This document shows, piece by piece, positions 45,390-57,141 of a stretch of 64,000 bases of DNA; position 1 is the first letter of the stretch; each line of letters starts with the position of its first letter. Under the pieces are notes generated by a model. It searched no databases. It saw only the letters and a list, made by a program, of their open reading frames with translations, and was not told where the DNA came from. The position numbers and the translations under genes are program-made. Source of the DNA: Typha latifolia (taxonomy: Eukaryota; Streptophyta; Magnoliopsida; Poales; Typhaceae); the NCBI GenBank assembly GCA_019914945.1, contig CM034101.1, positions 9,187,188 through 9,251,187 of the forward strand, given 5' to 3'.

Positions 45390-48215
45390 TTGCCGACGAT
45401 GGCCTACCGCTGCTATCGCCGCTAAGGTGAGCTCTTCTCCTTACTTTCCTCTTCCTCTCTCTTCCTCTCTCTTCCTCTCTCTTCCTCTCTCGCTCTCTCT
45501 CTCTCGCCTTCTCGCTTTCTTGCCCGTGGGCTCGGGCTTGTCGAAGCCGAGCCGCCGGCGAGAGGTCGGCCGCTGGCTGGCCACTAGTGGCCGGTGTGCC
45601 ATCCCGGCTAGTGCTGGTCCTCCTCCTCCTTTCCTTTCCTTTCCTTCCTTTCTTCTCTTCTCTTCTCTTCTCTTCTCTTCTCTTTCTTTCTTCTTTCTTC
45701 TTTCATCTTCTTCCTTTCTTTTCTTCTTCCCCGATTCATCTTTCATGGCTGTTATAGTGCTGGGCTCAGCCCATCACTATAGCAACACTGTAGCAAAGAT
45801 TACTTTTCTTCTCCTTTGTGTTAATTATTTAATTTATTTTCTAATGTCAAAGTAAATTAGTTTATTTAGATAATTAATTATTTTGATAATTTACACTCAC
45901 TAGTATAATTATTAGCCAAGTATTTTTAGTATAATAATTAATTAATTATAATTATAATATTTGCATATAAATTTTAGTTATTATTTATTAGATTAATTCA
46001 TGTAGCCTTATTAATAATAATCTTATATTTATATTTATATTTTAAATAACTATTTTTAGCATCTTATTATTGTCTATTACTTTGTATAAAATGAAATACT
46101 AAGTTTGCATATTATTTTTGTATAATAGGATAATGACTATGTTACATATAATTTATGATTAATTAAATAAGAGTAAGCATTGCAAAATAATTACTAATAA
46201 GATTATATTAATATTTTATTTTTATAAATCTTGTATATGGTCGTTGTTAGTTATTTACAAAAGAAGATAAATTACTATATACTTATTACTTATTATATAA
46301 TTAGCAAACTAGGATTTTTATTAAATAAATATAAATTATGGTAATAGCATATGTATTATCACAATTAAATTTATCTTATGAATTTAATTAATCTTAAAGA
46401 TAATAAACTATCATATTTTACTCAAACAAATTACAATCAGATAAACGACTGTTAGAAATGAGTAGTCTTATCCCCTTATGTGAGATCCTATGGACCCTGT
46501 TAGCGATGAGTTGTCACTCGGTTACCGGATGTGAGGAGTACGTGGTTGATTAGAAATGAGTAGTCTTATCCCCTAGATGCCTTTCTCAAATTAGGATATA
46601 TGTATAATTATCTATATACATGTTTTGGCCTCCAGCATGATTATATGACCTTATCTAGAGATGATTTCAGTTGAGCATATTTTATCATGTATTTGATTAG
46701 ATTGATCTAGGATATGAGTATGTTGATGACATATAAAGATAATTGGAGATGATTATACTCCTATGACTTTTTGTCGGGATGATCTCTAGCATGAGTATGC
46801 ATGTGATAGACTAGTGAGGATATATATGTGTTAGATATATAGTTGGAGACTGCATTGCATTATTTTTTTCTTGACTTTCTTACCACCTAAATTACTAATA
46901 TACATGACTTGTTATAGTACTGGATATATGCAAGTGATCTATCATATAGAAGGAAATGCATAAATCTCATTGATAGGAAAGTTGATAGAAAAAGCATAAG
47001 GGTACCCAAGTAGGCGCTAGGGTTAGAGGTGTCTGGAGTGATGATTATAGTCGCTGATATACAATATCTCGCAGCCCATGTCCGAGGTCAATTGAGTCTG
47101 TGCTCACAGACAATCGGACACCTATCATTTGCCACGGACTTCATGTAGCGAGTTATCCTCATGTGATTTCTATTAACTGGTGGGGTACCCGATCTAGATG
47201 GATTTTGATATAACCTTAGCGTATGGCTGGGCATGATTATGACTGATATACCCTTAGTGTGTGGTAGGGTATGCTTTGAGCTTACAAGCAGGATGTTGAG
47301 ATCGGGTATCGGGTGTTGACTATGCACAGTGATCTAGTATGATGATATTATACCGAGATGTCAATGACAATGGTGATATTGATAAATGCATATGATTTCA
47401 TTATCATCTGATATATCTAATTTTTAAGTGCTCATTATGCATTATATGTGAGTGCATTTGGTATCATAATATGGTCATGGTCGTCATGCATCATATGTGT
47501 CATATTGAGAGTTATGATAATAGTATGACATAGAGATATATTTATTCATTGTCAAAAATTATATATACTTTTATCAATTATGACATTGTATCTACATTCT
47601 ATTTATGTATTATTGAGGACACATTCATATACTCATTCATGACATGATGTTCTTTTTGATCCATATTATCTAGTACACAATTAACTCTCTATTTGGCATC
47701 ATTGATTTGGGGTAAGGTCTATTCACTAAGTCTTTTGCTCATGGCTCTCCTTATTTCTTTTCTAACCCCCTAGATATTGTGGTATGTGACACCGACTTGA
47801 GATATCCTGAAAAAATATTTTAGAGCAAATATGATGTGAGTTATAGACGTGATATGGTATATAAGATAGTTTGTCCAGTTATTGAGTTGTACTATTATTT
47901 AATATTTGTACTTCATTGTATGAATAATAATTTATATAATACATGTTGGATTATAGTTTACTCATGTATTAGTGATTTTAGTTATATTTTGATGGTTTGT
48001 CATGGCCTGTGTGGGCCTTGCCAAATTATATAGCTGTCTAGTATGATTATTGTGGGCTTGGATATTCATATATTTACAGGTGTATTTAGTTGATAGTATG
48101 ATTGATCTTTGAGATGGATTATGTTGAGTACAGGTGTATCTGTGCGTGACGGGCCCCGCCTATCTTGTCACATGTATCGCGCATGTCATATGGGACCATG
48201 GGCGTACACACATGA
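45224..48215 (+). mobile_element. D2 3' LTR, remainder
   Basis: CT microsatellite (45340-45385), pyrimidine-rich tract and 'gtgctgggctcagcc' at 45750, an AT-rich middle, then the D2 3' half from about 46870. It is truncated before the terminal bases at about 48215. The first ~80 bp contain a second partial copy of 'accacatgggttccaccca' from the D1 LTR, a sign of rearrangement at the junction. The frame at 45427-45855 is pyrimidine-tract noise. Confidence 0.7.
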
Positions 48216-49559
48216 ATAATTCAGGAGATTGACAGATGCATATTGACAGATCGTAATAGTATGAATAATTCAGGAGATTAATTATAGTAGCTTTGTAGTT
48301 CTTGGACAGAACTTTTGCATATGTATCTAAATTATGCTTATGTATTCTTAATAATCAAGTATGATGGATTAGTGAATATGTGATGCCATGTTGGTGTATT
48401 GAGTATATGTTAGTAGTTGTGTAAAACTAGATTGATATGATGAGTTGTGTGATATTATTGTCAATATATTTACAAGACTACTGGAATATTTGGTGAAACT
48501 CGGTAGATGGTCATTGAATTTGAACATCATTATCGCAAAGTGATATTTTGGTAGATATATTGGTAGAAATAGTTTGAGTTGATTATGATTGGACTGGAAC
48601 AATATGAATCAATGAATAGATAGTTTGGATACGGAAAACAATTGATAGAATGATCATTATAAATTGTTAACATGTATGTTGCTTGAGGTAGTCTGAATTC
48701 AATCATTAAGATATTGCAGGTTAAAGAGGAATATAATGTAGAGAATCAGAAGGTTGTATAAATTTTATTTGATGTTATAATATGATTAATATTGGTAGGT
48801 TGGATCTGATGAACTATATGTTATTTTGAAGAATATATTATGAGTACAAGTTGATCTTATATGGATAGGTGTTATTTCGTATATTGATTTGTTTAGTAAT
48901 TTGTATAATAGTTTAAGCATATGAGCAGTGCACTTTAAATAAGAGAGTTTGAGCTATTGCCTAAATTTTATGAGGATATTGGATGATGATGAGTATGTTT
49001 AGGTTAGTGACATTATTTGTATAAATAGAGAAACATGAGTTAAGTATTTCGGATGTTCTTGAAATAACTTATATTTATCGTTCTACCCAGTATTAGTAAT
49101 AGTATTGAGTGATAATAATTTAAGCATGTTTGGGATCAGAGTATACATTTTGTAGATCTTGGAGATAATTTACTTAAATAAATTGTATTATTTTATTATA
49201 GAAAATTATGTCATTTCACTATTATATGGTTACGGTTAGCAAAAAAATTGATCTAAGCAGGTTGAGGTATTTTTGAGTAGAACATGACACAATTAATAGA
49301 TAACACTTTCTATATTGTAGAATCATTGTACGTTCTTTCTTATAGACTAGTGGTATTATCGATGTCTATAGATATAGTTTGATTACCTGACTGACCTAGA
49401 CCTAGGAATTTATTTTTATTTGGGAGGTACTTGTGGTTGTGTAATGTTAGGAGTTAATGAGTAAATTAGTAAGGGAGAAAGTATGAGTTATGGATCTAAA
49501 AAAGTGAGATTAAATAATTGTCGATCTGATTAGAAGGTAATGAAACTAGACATGTTGAT
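48216..49559 (+). other. Non-coding AT-rich stretch, possibly D2 internal sequence
   Basis: No frame above 80 residues and no motif. It starts with a 19-bp word ('atgaataattcaggagatt') present twice (48209 and 48255). Composition is like the D2 internal region at 34453-34983. It ends where a D2 LTR fragment begins. Confidence 0.4.
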
Positions 49560-50621
49560 TTTCTTACAACAATACCAGCAGCGGCCGAGCCCCCTTCCCG
49601 CTAGCCTAGTCCACTCCATTCCCTTCCTTTCTTCTCCTCTTACCTTCTTCTTTCTTCTTTCTTCTTTCTTCTTTCTTCTTTCTTCTTTCTTCTTTCTTAT
49701 TCTTGTTCTTTTATTTTATTTTTGTTTATTTATTTATTTGGGTATTTCTTTCTTAATTAATGCACATAGATTATTTAGATATTAATTATTTTAATAATAA
49801 TATATATTTTTTAATATGATTATTATTAATTATAATTAGTATAATTAATAATTAATTAGGTTATAAACTATTACACATAAGTATAGGTAATACTTATATT
49901 TATTTATTTATTTATTTATATTTCTATTAGATTAATAGATAGATTTGTAAATTATAATTATTAGATTTATATACTAATATTCTTATGATATACATTTTAA
50001 GTAATTCTAATAATTTATTATATATTATTATTCTGTAACAAATGAAATACTAGGCTTATTTATTTATTATTTTATAAAGTAAAGACTACATAGTCCCTAA
50101 TTAATCAAAGATAGAGTGAGAACCACAACTTAATTATAATTATATTTTTATATATATTTATATGTTTATTTATAATTATAATTATATATTTAGCCTTTTA
50201 TTTTATTTTATTGTATAATGTCACTCTTAGACTATTTTTATCTGAAAAGGAGCACCCTTTTTATTCTTATTTCATATCTGACTCTTTTATAATAATAGTA
50301 TATTCTTAATATTAGATGTTTATTTATAATGTAAATCTAAATAGTTATAAAGATAAGTAAAAAATTTTAAAACCTAATATTTTATACGAATGAATTTTAT
50401 TTAGATAAACGACTAATTTTATGTTATCTAAATATTTTCGGATTTCGAACCCCTTATGTGAGACCCCATGGATTCTGTTAGCGATGGTTGACACTCGGTT
50501 GACGAATGTAGGGATACGTGGTTCGTGTCTTCACTTGACGGAGGTGATGGATGATTCGGAGCGCCATCCAGAGTTGGAGAATCGAGGCGGTTTAATGTTG
50601 GACCGCGGATGCATTCGGGTG
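49560..50621 (+). mobile_element. D2 LTR fragment
   Basis: It resumes the D2 LTR in its pyrimidine-rich part ('cgctagcctagtccactcc', (TTCTTTC)n at 49645-49700) and continues through the AT-rich middle. It preserves the uninterrupted version of the site hit by the solo LTR at 28878 ('cacataagtataggtaatac'). The right part resembles 46460-46540. It ends just before the solo B LTR at 50627. Confidence 0.7.
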
Positions 50622-50626
50622 TTGGA

Positions 50627-51600
50627 TGATACGATCACACCTCTGGCTATGGAGCTCTGATACCGGCTTGATACGATCTTCCCTTTAGGGCTAAAGGGTC
50701 GATCTCTTCCGTTTCTTAATATGGACTAGATCTGGCACGGAACTTTGAAATAAGATCCCAAAATATTCCGCCGTCGGATCGATGTGAAATTTTAATATGT
50801 TGTCGCCCTAGAAAAGAGCTTTCCAACCAATCAAGTTTCAAGCGAATCGGAGTTGGGGATCTCGAGATATCGTTCGTTTAGTGGACGAACGTCAGGATGC
50901 TCTATTTTGGATCCGTGGATGGAGGCACGAGATCCTAGGTAATGATGGTTGGTGGAGGACCGGCGTTAATGTGGTGGCACCGGTGAAAAGTGATGGTGGA
51001 ATGGTTGTGGTTGATGAAAGGATTAGGGCAAGTGTTGGATAGATTGGACGAAGGGGAAGAAGAGGGCCACTCCTAAGGGACTAGGGTGATTGACCAGTCG
51101 AGGGAGATTAGAAGCGGCGTCGCCGGGGATTGAGGGAACGGGAGCGAAGAAGACGAAGGAGGCAAGGCAAAACTCAATCTCAATAATCAATGTCATTTTG
51201 GTTGCCCTACACATCCTTTTATAGGCTAACCAACAACTCACATAAACCCTAAAACACAATTTTCGCCGACCGCGTTCGAACTCGCCCGACCGCGTTCGAA
51301 CGCACCGAATTAGCTCTTCTGAACTTGCGAACGCGATGCAGGCATTCGAACGCGCCTGTCGGTATTTGCGAACGCGATGCAGGCGTTCACAGTGCGTTCG
51401 AACGCACCGCGTTCGAACACACAGTACATTCTCTTCACCACGTTCACAACCCCGTTCACAAACCGCGTTCGAACTCACTCCACCCGCGTTCGAACGCGAC
51501 TTACAGAAAACTTATTTTAATGGAAATTAAACACGAAGCAAAAACACTCCTAAAGTGAATCCATGCTCGAGACGACGTCGGTGAAGTCCGAATCGTATCA
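50627..51600 (-). mobile_element. Family B solo LTR, long form, target duplication TTGGA
   Basis: 974 bp, TGATACGATCACACC...GAATCGTATCA, flanked by TTGGA at 50622-50626 and 51601-51605. Minus orientation, TATA box on the minus strand (plus 'ccttttatagg' near 51217), palindrome cluster 51265-51505. The left end carries 40 extra bases containing a primer-binding-site-like word (GCTCTGATACC, 50652-50662) and a second copy of the LTR tip (TGATACGATC at 50667). It inserted into the pol tail at 51601, whose frame can be followed into the left flank for a few codons (G-V-L-E). Confidence 0.92.
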
Positions 51601-51936
51601 TTGGAGCATATTTGTCCGGTTGCATATCATTTGGAGCTACCGGAGGGGTCGAGAGTGCATCCTATCTTCCATGTTTTATTGCTAAGGGAGCGCATTAGAG
51701 ATCCTGAGATCGTTGGATCAATTCTACTGGAGTCATTGGAGGAGATAGAGATTGTAGAGCCAGTTCGTGTACTTGCTAGGCGCCGACGACGACATAGTAC
51801 CAGATTGGAGATGGAGATTCTAGTTGAGTGGCTTGGCAAGCCATCCGATGAGGTGACATGAGAGTTAGAGACTGACATTTTGGAGCGTTTCCCTGACTTT
51901 TTACCTTGAAGGCAAGGTGGGGGAAGCGTGGTAGAT
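51601..51936 (+). pseudogene. Family B pol C-terminus with chromodomain-like end
   Basis: CPVAYHLELPEGSRVHPIFH, LEEIEIVEPVRVLARRRRRH, EILVEWLGKPSDEVT then a stop and ETDILERFPDF, followed by the polypurine tract ('ggcaaggtgggggaagcg') and LTR. Same family as 12183-12829. The integrase part is absent because the left side is occupied by the solo LTR and D2 sequence. Confidence 0.85.
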
Positions 51937-52677
51937 TGATACGAATCAGATCAAATTGGATCACATCAAAAGGAGATTAGGCTCAATGGATTGAGTCTAA
52001 TTATCTTATTTGGTTTAGTTTAGTTAGAGTATTAGTAGGTTAGGATTTTATTTAATTAGTTAAATCCAGCTCTGCACAGTTTTGAGAAAATATTCATAGA
52101 ATATTCTGAACATATCCAAATAATATCAAATCGGTTGGATAAAGTCGCTAATCTCCAGATCTACAACTTTGATATTGGAGGTTCAGAATCTATTTGTGAT
52201 AAAACGAAAGCTTAATCCGATAGTTGGTTTGTTAGGGTTTCATATTGTTTTAGTACTTATTGTTTGCCTCTATAAATATGTGGATGGCGCCAACTTTATT
52301 ATGCTATTGGATTCTTGATTTCTTGCCTCCTATCTTCTCTATATACTCCTTTGTCTACTTCCTTTAATCACTTCCACAATCCACTCTCATCTTCATACTC
52401 ATCCATAACCCTAACATCCACTCCACCCGTCACCACCACCATTACCCACGTTATTCTGTATTTTTATCCCTTCTACAGTTCGAATCTGCAAAGGTTATAA
52501 ATATGAAGTTGTAGATTAGGAAGTTACGGATCCAAACCCAATTGGTTTCATAATTTTTTGACTACCGGAGAATATCTGATGAATATTTTCCCACAGTTGC
52601 AAAGGACTACTTCATGCAATAAATTCATATTTTAAAGAATTGTTCTGTAGCCGATCTTTTGGTACAAGATCCTATCA
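51937..52677 (+). mobile_element. Family B LTR, subtype without palindrome array
   Basis: 741 bp, TGATACGAATCAG...GATCCTATCA, with a polypurine tract on its left and a primer-binding site on its right. TATA box 'tataaatatg' at about 52270. The U3 lacks the TTCGAA cluster and has 'attaggctcaatggattgag' instead, but the R-U5 part is clearly B. A sister subtype is probably the U5 at 62640. Confidence 0.85.
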
Positions 52678-52680
52678 ATT

Positions 52681-52690
52681 TGGTATCAGA
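52681..52690 (+). promoter_or_regulatory. Primer-binding site of the B LTR
   Basis: TGGTATCAGA four bases after the LTR end. The internal sequence is cut right behind it by a D2 LTR part beginning at about 52694. Confidence 0.8.
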
Positions 52691-52693
52691 TCT

Positions 52694-54039
52694 TAACATC
52701 TTACCACCTAAATCCCTGATATATATGACTTATTATAGTATTGGATATATACACGTGATCTATCATATAGAAGGAAATGCATAAATCTCATTGATAGGAA
52801 AGTTGATAAAAAAAGCATGAGGGTACCTAAGGAGGCGTAAGGGTTAGGGGTGCTTAAGGTGATGATTATGGTCACTGATATGCAATATCTCGTAGTCTAT
52901 GTCCGAGGTCAATTGAGTCTGTGCACACAAACAATCGAACATCTGCCATTCGTCAAGGCATGCATATGACGAGTTACCCTCATGTGATTTCTATCAACTA
53001 GTGGATTACCAATTTGGATGGATATTGATATACCCTTAGCATATGACAGAATATAATTATGACTAAGATACCCTTAGTGTATTGTAGGGTATAATTATGA
53101 CTGAGATACCCTTGGTATATGGTAGGGTATGCTATAAGCTTATGGGCAGAATAATAAGATCGGGTACCGGGTGTTGACTGTGCATAATGGTCTAATATGA
53201 TGATGTTATTCAAAGTCATTATCATCTATATACTTGATTATCTAGTGGTCATTATGCATCATATGTGGTTGCATTTGATATTATAACATGATCATAGTCG
53301 GCATGCATCATATGTGTCATATTGAGAGAGTTATGATGATGGTATAACATTGAGAGTTGTTTATACATTATCGAGAATTATATATAGGACATGATATCCA
53401 CTATACATTTATATGTTATTGAAGATACATTTATATAGTCATTTATGACATGATGCTCTTTCTAATTCATATCATCTAGTACATGATTTACTTTTTATTT
53501 GACATCACTAATTCGGGGTAAGGTCTATTCACTGAGCTTTTAGCTCATAACTCTATTTCTTTTTTAACCCACTAGATATGTAGTACATGATAGCGATTTG
53601 AAATATCTTGAAAAGATATTTTAGAGTAAAGATGAGGTGAGCTATAAATGCGACACAGTATAGAAGATAGTTTATATAGATATTGAGTTGTAGCATTATT
53701 GGATATTTGTACTCCTTTGTATCAGACAATGAATTGTATAATACATGTCAAATTATAGTGTACTCATGTATTAGTAATTTTAGTTATATTTTGATGGTTT
53801 GTCGTGGCCTGTGTGGGCCTTACCAAGTTATGTAGTTGTCTAGTATGGTTGTTGTGGATATAGATATAGATATATTAATAGGTTTAACTTGATTATGTCA
53901 TGATTTATTTTATGATCGATTATTTGAGCATGGGAGTGTATCTGGTGCATAGTGGCCCCCGCCCGTCCTGTCACATGAGTGGTGCGTGCCATGTGGGTGC
54001 GTGAGTGTGCACATTCCCATGCTAGGCGAGGGCATTACA
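52694..54039 (+). mobile_element. D2 LTR, 3' half
   Basis: It starts within the LTR at 'ttaccacctaaatccctgat', parallels 32050-33507 and 46880-48215, and ends at GGCATTACA (54039), the best preserved D2 3' end in the window. No primer-binding site follows. Confidence 0.75.
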
Positions 54040-54046
54040 CTTCCTT

Positions 54047-54804
54047 TGTTGGAATTAATTGCAATTAATTATAATATATATGGCTTATATGTGATATAAA
54101 TATATATTGAATAATGGACTATCAAATATCTAATCAAAACCGTTATGAAGTGATCAAATTAAGTATTATTTATCGAGTTTAATATGTGTCATGAGGAGTG
54201 GGGCCTTTAATATGCAGAACGCATATTAATAACTTTATGATTTAGTGATGGTCTAAAATATATAAAGTTTGAAAATAATGCAATTATGCTATTGGTCCCT
54301 GGGGAACACAATTAAATATGGCAATTTCTGTAAATAAAAAAAAATATAGGCAAGTTCTAAATTTAGACCCACTAAGGATCTAATAAGGAAAATAGGCTAT
54401 AAATGAACTCTTCTAAAGAGGTGCCTATTAAAAGAGAAGAGAAAGAGGTCAGTCTCTATCTCTTTGAATTCTGATTCTCTCTCTAGTTTCATCTCTCTTA
54501 TAAATAGAGAGTGATGCTGAGTAATTTGAGATGGGGTTTTTTGTCAAGAACTTGTGATTCGGATGTCTTTCTTTGTGTAGAAAAAGTTTATCATTTCTAT
54601 CTCTTACTTTCTCCATCGGACTTGAGAGGAATTACTTGGAGATCTAAAGTCTTCCAGGGATTACCGGCGATTGTGTCTTTCTGGAATATTATGGCTATGG
54701 GCCAAGGTAATTTAGAATCAAAGATTAGAGGTTCACTAGAGGATCATAGTAAATCTAAGATTTATGATTTGTGATATGATTATGCATGAATTAATATTCT
54801 ATCA
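54047..54804 (+). mobile_element. Probable copia-type solo LTR
   Basis: 758 bp starting TGTTGGAATTAATT and ending GAATTAATATTCTATCA, imperfect inverted ends of a kind common in plant Ty1/copia LTRs. TATA-like words lie at about 54410 ('ctataaatgaac') and 54498 ('cttataaatagag'). Flanks TCCTT and TCCTC agree in four of five bases, a possible decayed target duplication. The frame at 54511-54774 (87 aa) starts in the presumed R region and has no known domain. Confidence 0.45.
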
Positions 54805-55089
54805 TCCTCTTCTTTCACCTCCTATCCTCCACCTCACTTCCGCCCGAGGTTAAGGTAAGCTCGTATAGATGTTTTTCTACATAGATTTCGTACAATGATC
54901 GTACAGATACTGCTTCCTACTTTCTTTCTCCAAATAACGCAGGATGAGTTGAGCTCGTACAATCTTAACAACTCCACTCTTCAATACGATGAGAGCTCTC
55001 ATATAGAAGAATGGTCAACTGGTACGGTGCAAGACTAATTCAATCCGAATTAGAAATTAGCTTAAATTTATTATTTGCAGGAATTTATA

Positions 55090-55893
55090 ATTTTTTTTAC
55101 AGTTTTAATAAAATATGAAACTAAAAATAGTTCTAGACTAGATTTGGGACGTGACTTCCCAGAATTTGGATATATTGTTGTCCTTAAAAAGTGCTTTCCA
55201 ATGAGTCTAAGATCATAGAGTTTGGATGGTTAGATTTTGTGATATCGATCGAATAGTGACGGAATGTTAGATAAACTCTAGCTTGATAGGCCTTTAATGG
55301 CTAGATAGATGCTAGGTTAATTTCTTAGTATGAAAGGGGAGAAGTTGTTGTAGAAGAGGGGAATTAGGAGTTAGAGAAAGCCGACCAAAGACTTAGGCAG
55401 TGAAAGGAAGGAGGTGGGAGAGGGCACCAATGGCTAGAGAAAGTAGAGAAGGAGATAAAGATATAATGCCGTTTTTAATTATCAAATTCAACTCCAATTA
55501 GGGTTTCCTCCACATATTTATAGAGGCTCACCATAGGGAGCCAAACAACTAAGTTAAAATTCTAACAAACGAATAATTTTTACCACGGTGCGTTCGAACG
55601 TGTCCGATCGCGTTCGAAGCAGAATTACAGTTCTCTATTGTTGCGAATGTGTGTAGGCGTTCGAATAATCGCGTTCGAACTGCCTGAATCCATTCGAACG
55701 TAGAATTTGGGTTCTCTGTCTTTGTGAACATGTGCAGGCATTCGCATGGCCCGTTCAAATGTGGTCCTTGCATTCAAATGCCCCCCGGCAAAATTCCTTT
55801 TATTTCTTCAAACAAAATTTAACTAGATAAATAAGCTCATCCCAATGAACCCAACATTGCGAGTAGAGCCAATATGGACCGAGTCTTTCATCA
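55090..55893 (-). mobile_element. Diverged family B-like LTR
   Basis: Minus orientation, right end 'gagtctttcatca'. TATA box on the minus strand (plus 'acatatttatagaggc', about 55522). TTCGAA palindromes at 55585-55790. Words such as 'gtgctttccaa' and 'gtgacggaatgtta' follow the order seen in B LTRs (50815-50890). Left end uncertain; nearest relative is 13730-14439. Confidence 0.55.
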
Positions 55894-56289
55894 TGACCTA
55901 TGTTTTTCATATTTGAACTTTCTTTAAACTAGTATAAGAGGACTAGTGATCCAATCTGAGGAAGATTTTAGTTTTATGACTCTTTGTTTTATTTCTGTTA
56001 AATAGAGTCTTATCATCTGCAATTAGTTAGTTTGTCATATTTATCATATATTTTGATATTTATAAATATCAGAAAACTAAGATACTATGATATTTCATTT
56101 GAAATAGGTAGTATTTACAAAAATGTCACTTATGTCCGTACAATAGAGACGAGCATCTATCATTTTAAGTTTCTACTGGTATTTATTAAATATTGACTAA
56201 TTATTTGCAGTATATTCAGATATTTACGAGTGCCACTAAAACTAAGATACTACACTATTTCATTTGAGATCAGTAGCAAAATATGTTAG

Positions 56290-56415
56290 TTTAAACATAA
56301 CTTATTCGAACACTGACAGAAAATGTTAGTGAAACTTAGTATTAGTATTTTTTTTTCATGTGCATTTTTTTAACCGTTAGTAAATGCCACTAATGGACAA
56401 AATTCCTATATAGTG
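56290..56415 (-). mobile_element. CACTA-like terminus
   Basis: The minus strand reads from 56415 CACTATATAGGAATTTTG, followed by ATTAGTGGCATTTACTAACGG. CACTA ends with 'TTAGTG/ACTAACGG'-type subterminal words are common in plants. Similar words (gttagtgaaac) lie at 56325. Upstream (56060-56280) a ~60-bp word ('actaagatact...atttcatttga') occurs twice. No transposase or second end was found. Confidence 0.4.
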
Positions 56416-57026
56416 ATATATTTGATCGGTCGAGCAATTCGGAGTAATAGTGTTGGTGAACAAGACAACCTACTAGTCATTTGGTGAGTTAAGGTGATCC
56501 AATTATTTGCCAACTTCGGTTGCATACAATTAAGCCACCATGGCTTCACGTGGTACCCAATCACTGGGTTTCACAAAGCAATCAGAATTATATGTGCACA
56601 AATATAGTTAGTGCATATGGTAGAGAAGGAAGTAAATGTGCAATAATTATTGCTTTCTGAAGTAAAAATCCGGCCGCTGACAGAGTAACATAGTTCTGTC
56701 AATATATTTATGAATAATGTAGAATTACAAGTGCGGATCTTGTAAGATAAAAGTGCTCCTCTGTTTCGATCTGCAAGGGCAATATTCAAACACTTTAATT
56801 ACTGAACGATTAACCGAGTGGAAAATGTCATTCTAAAGGTGGAAGAATGTTGATATGGTATTTGGAGAACGTTTATCGTAGGCATAACGAAGTTAGTTGA
56901 GTTGATTGCATATGCATTTAATTGGCAAACCGCAAAAGCCGGTCGAAAATGGATCTATATTCCTTCACTAATGGGGCACCAAAATACATGTGAAGCCTTT
57001 GAAAGCCCTGTCGGCAAACATCTCCA
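56416..57026. other. Intergenic, upstream region of the proline-rich protein gene
   Basis: No repeat family recognised and no coding frame worth calling. It should contain the promoter-distal elements of the gene that follows. Confidence 0.5.
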
Positions 57027-57033
57027 TATAAAT
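57027..57033 (+). promoter_or_regulatory. TATA box of the proline-rich protein gene
   Basis: TATAAAT, 115 bp upstream of the start codon, followed by a pyrimidine-rich leader (57083-57122) typical of plant 5' untranslated regions. Confidence 0.65.
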
Positions 57034-57141
57034 TGGCATGGGAGGTTCTCACCCCTACTCAAAATAATCAGAAGCCAAGAGCTTTTTCTCTTCCTTTTCT
57101 TCTTCCTTTCCACCCTGTTCTACAAGTGGCCGGGTTCCATA

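Noticed and set aside
56902..57141. In-frame N-terminal extension of the proline-rich protein gene
   Set aside because: The extension lies largely upstream of or across the TATA box, has no signal peptide, and would bury the clear signal sequence starting at 57142.
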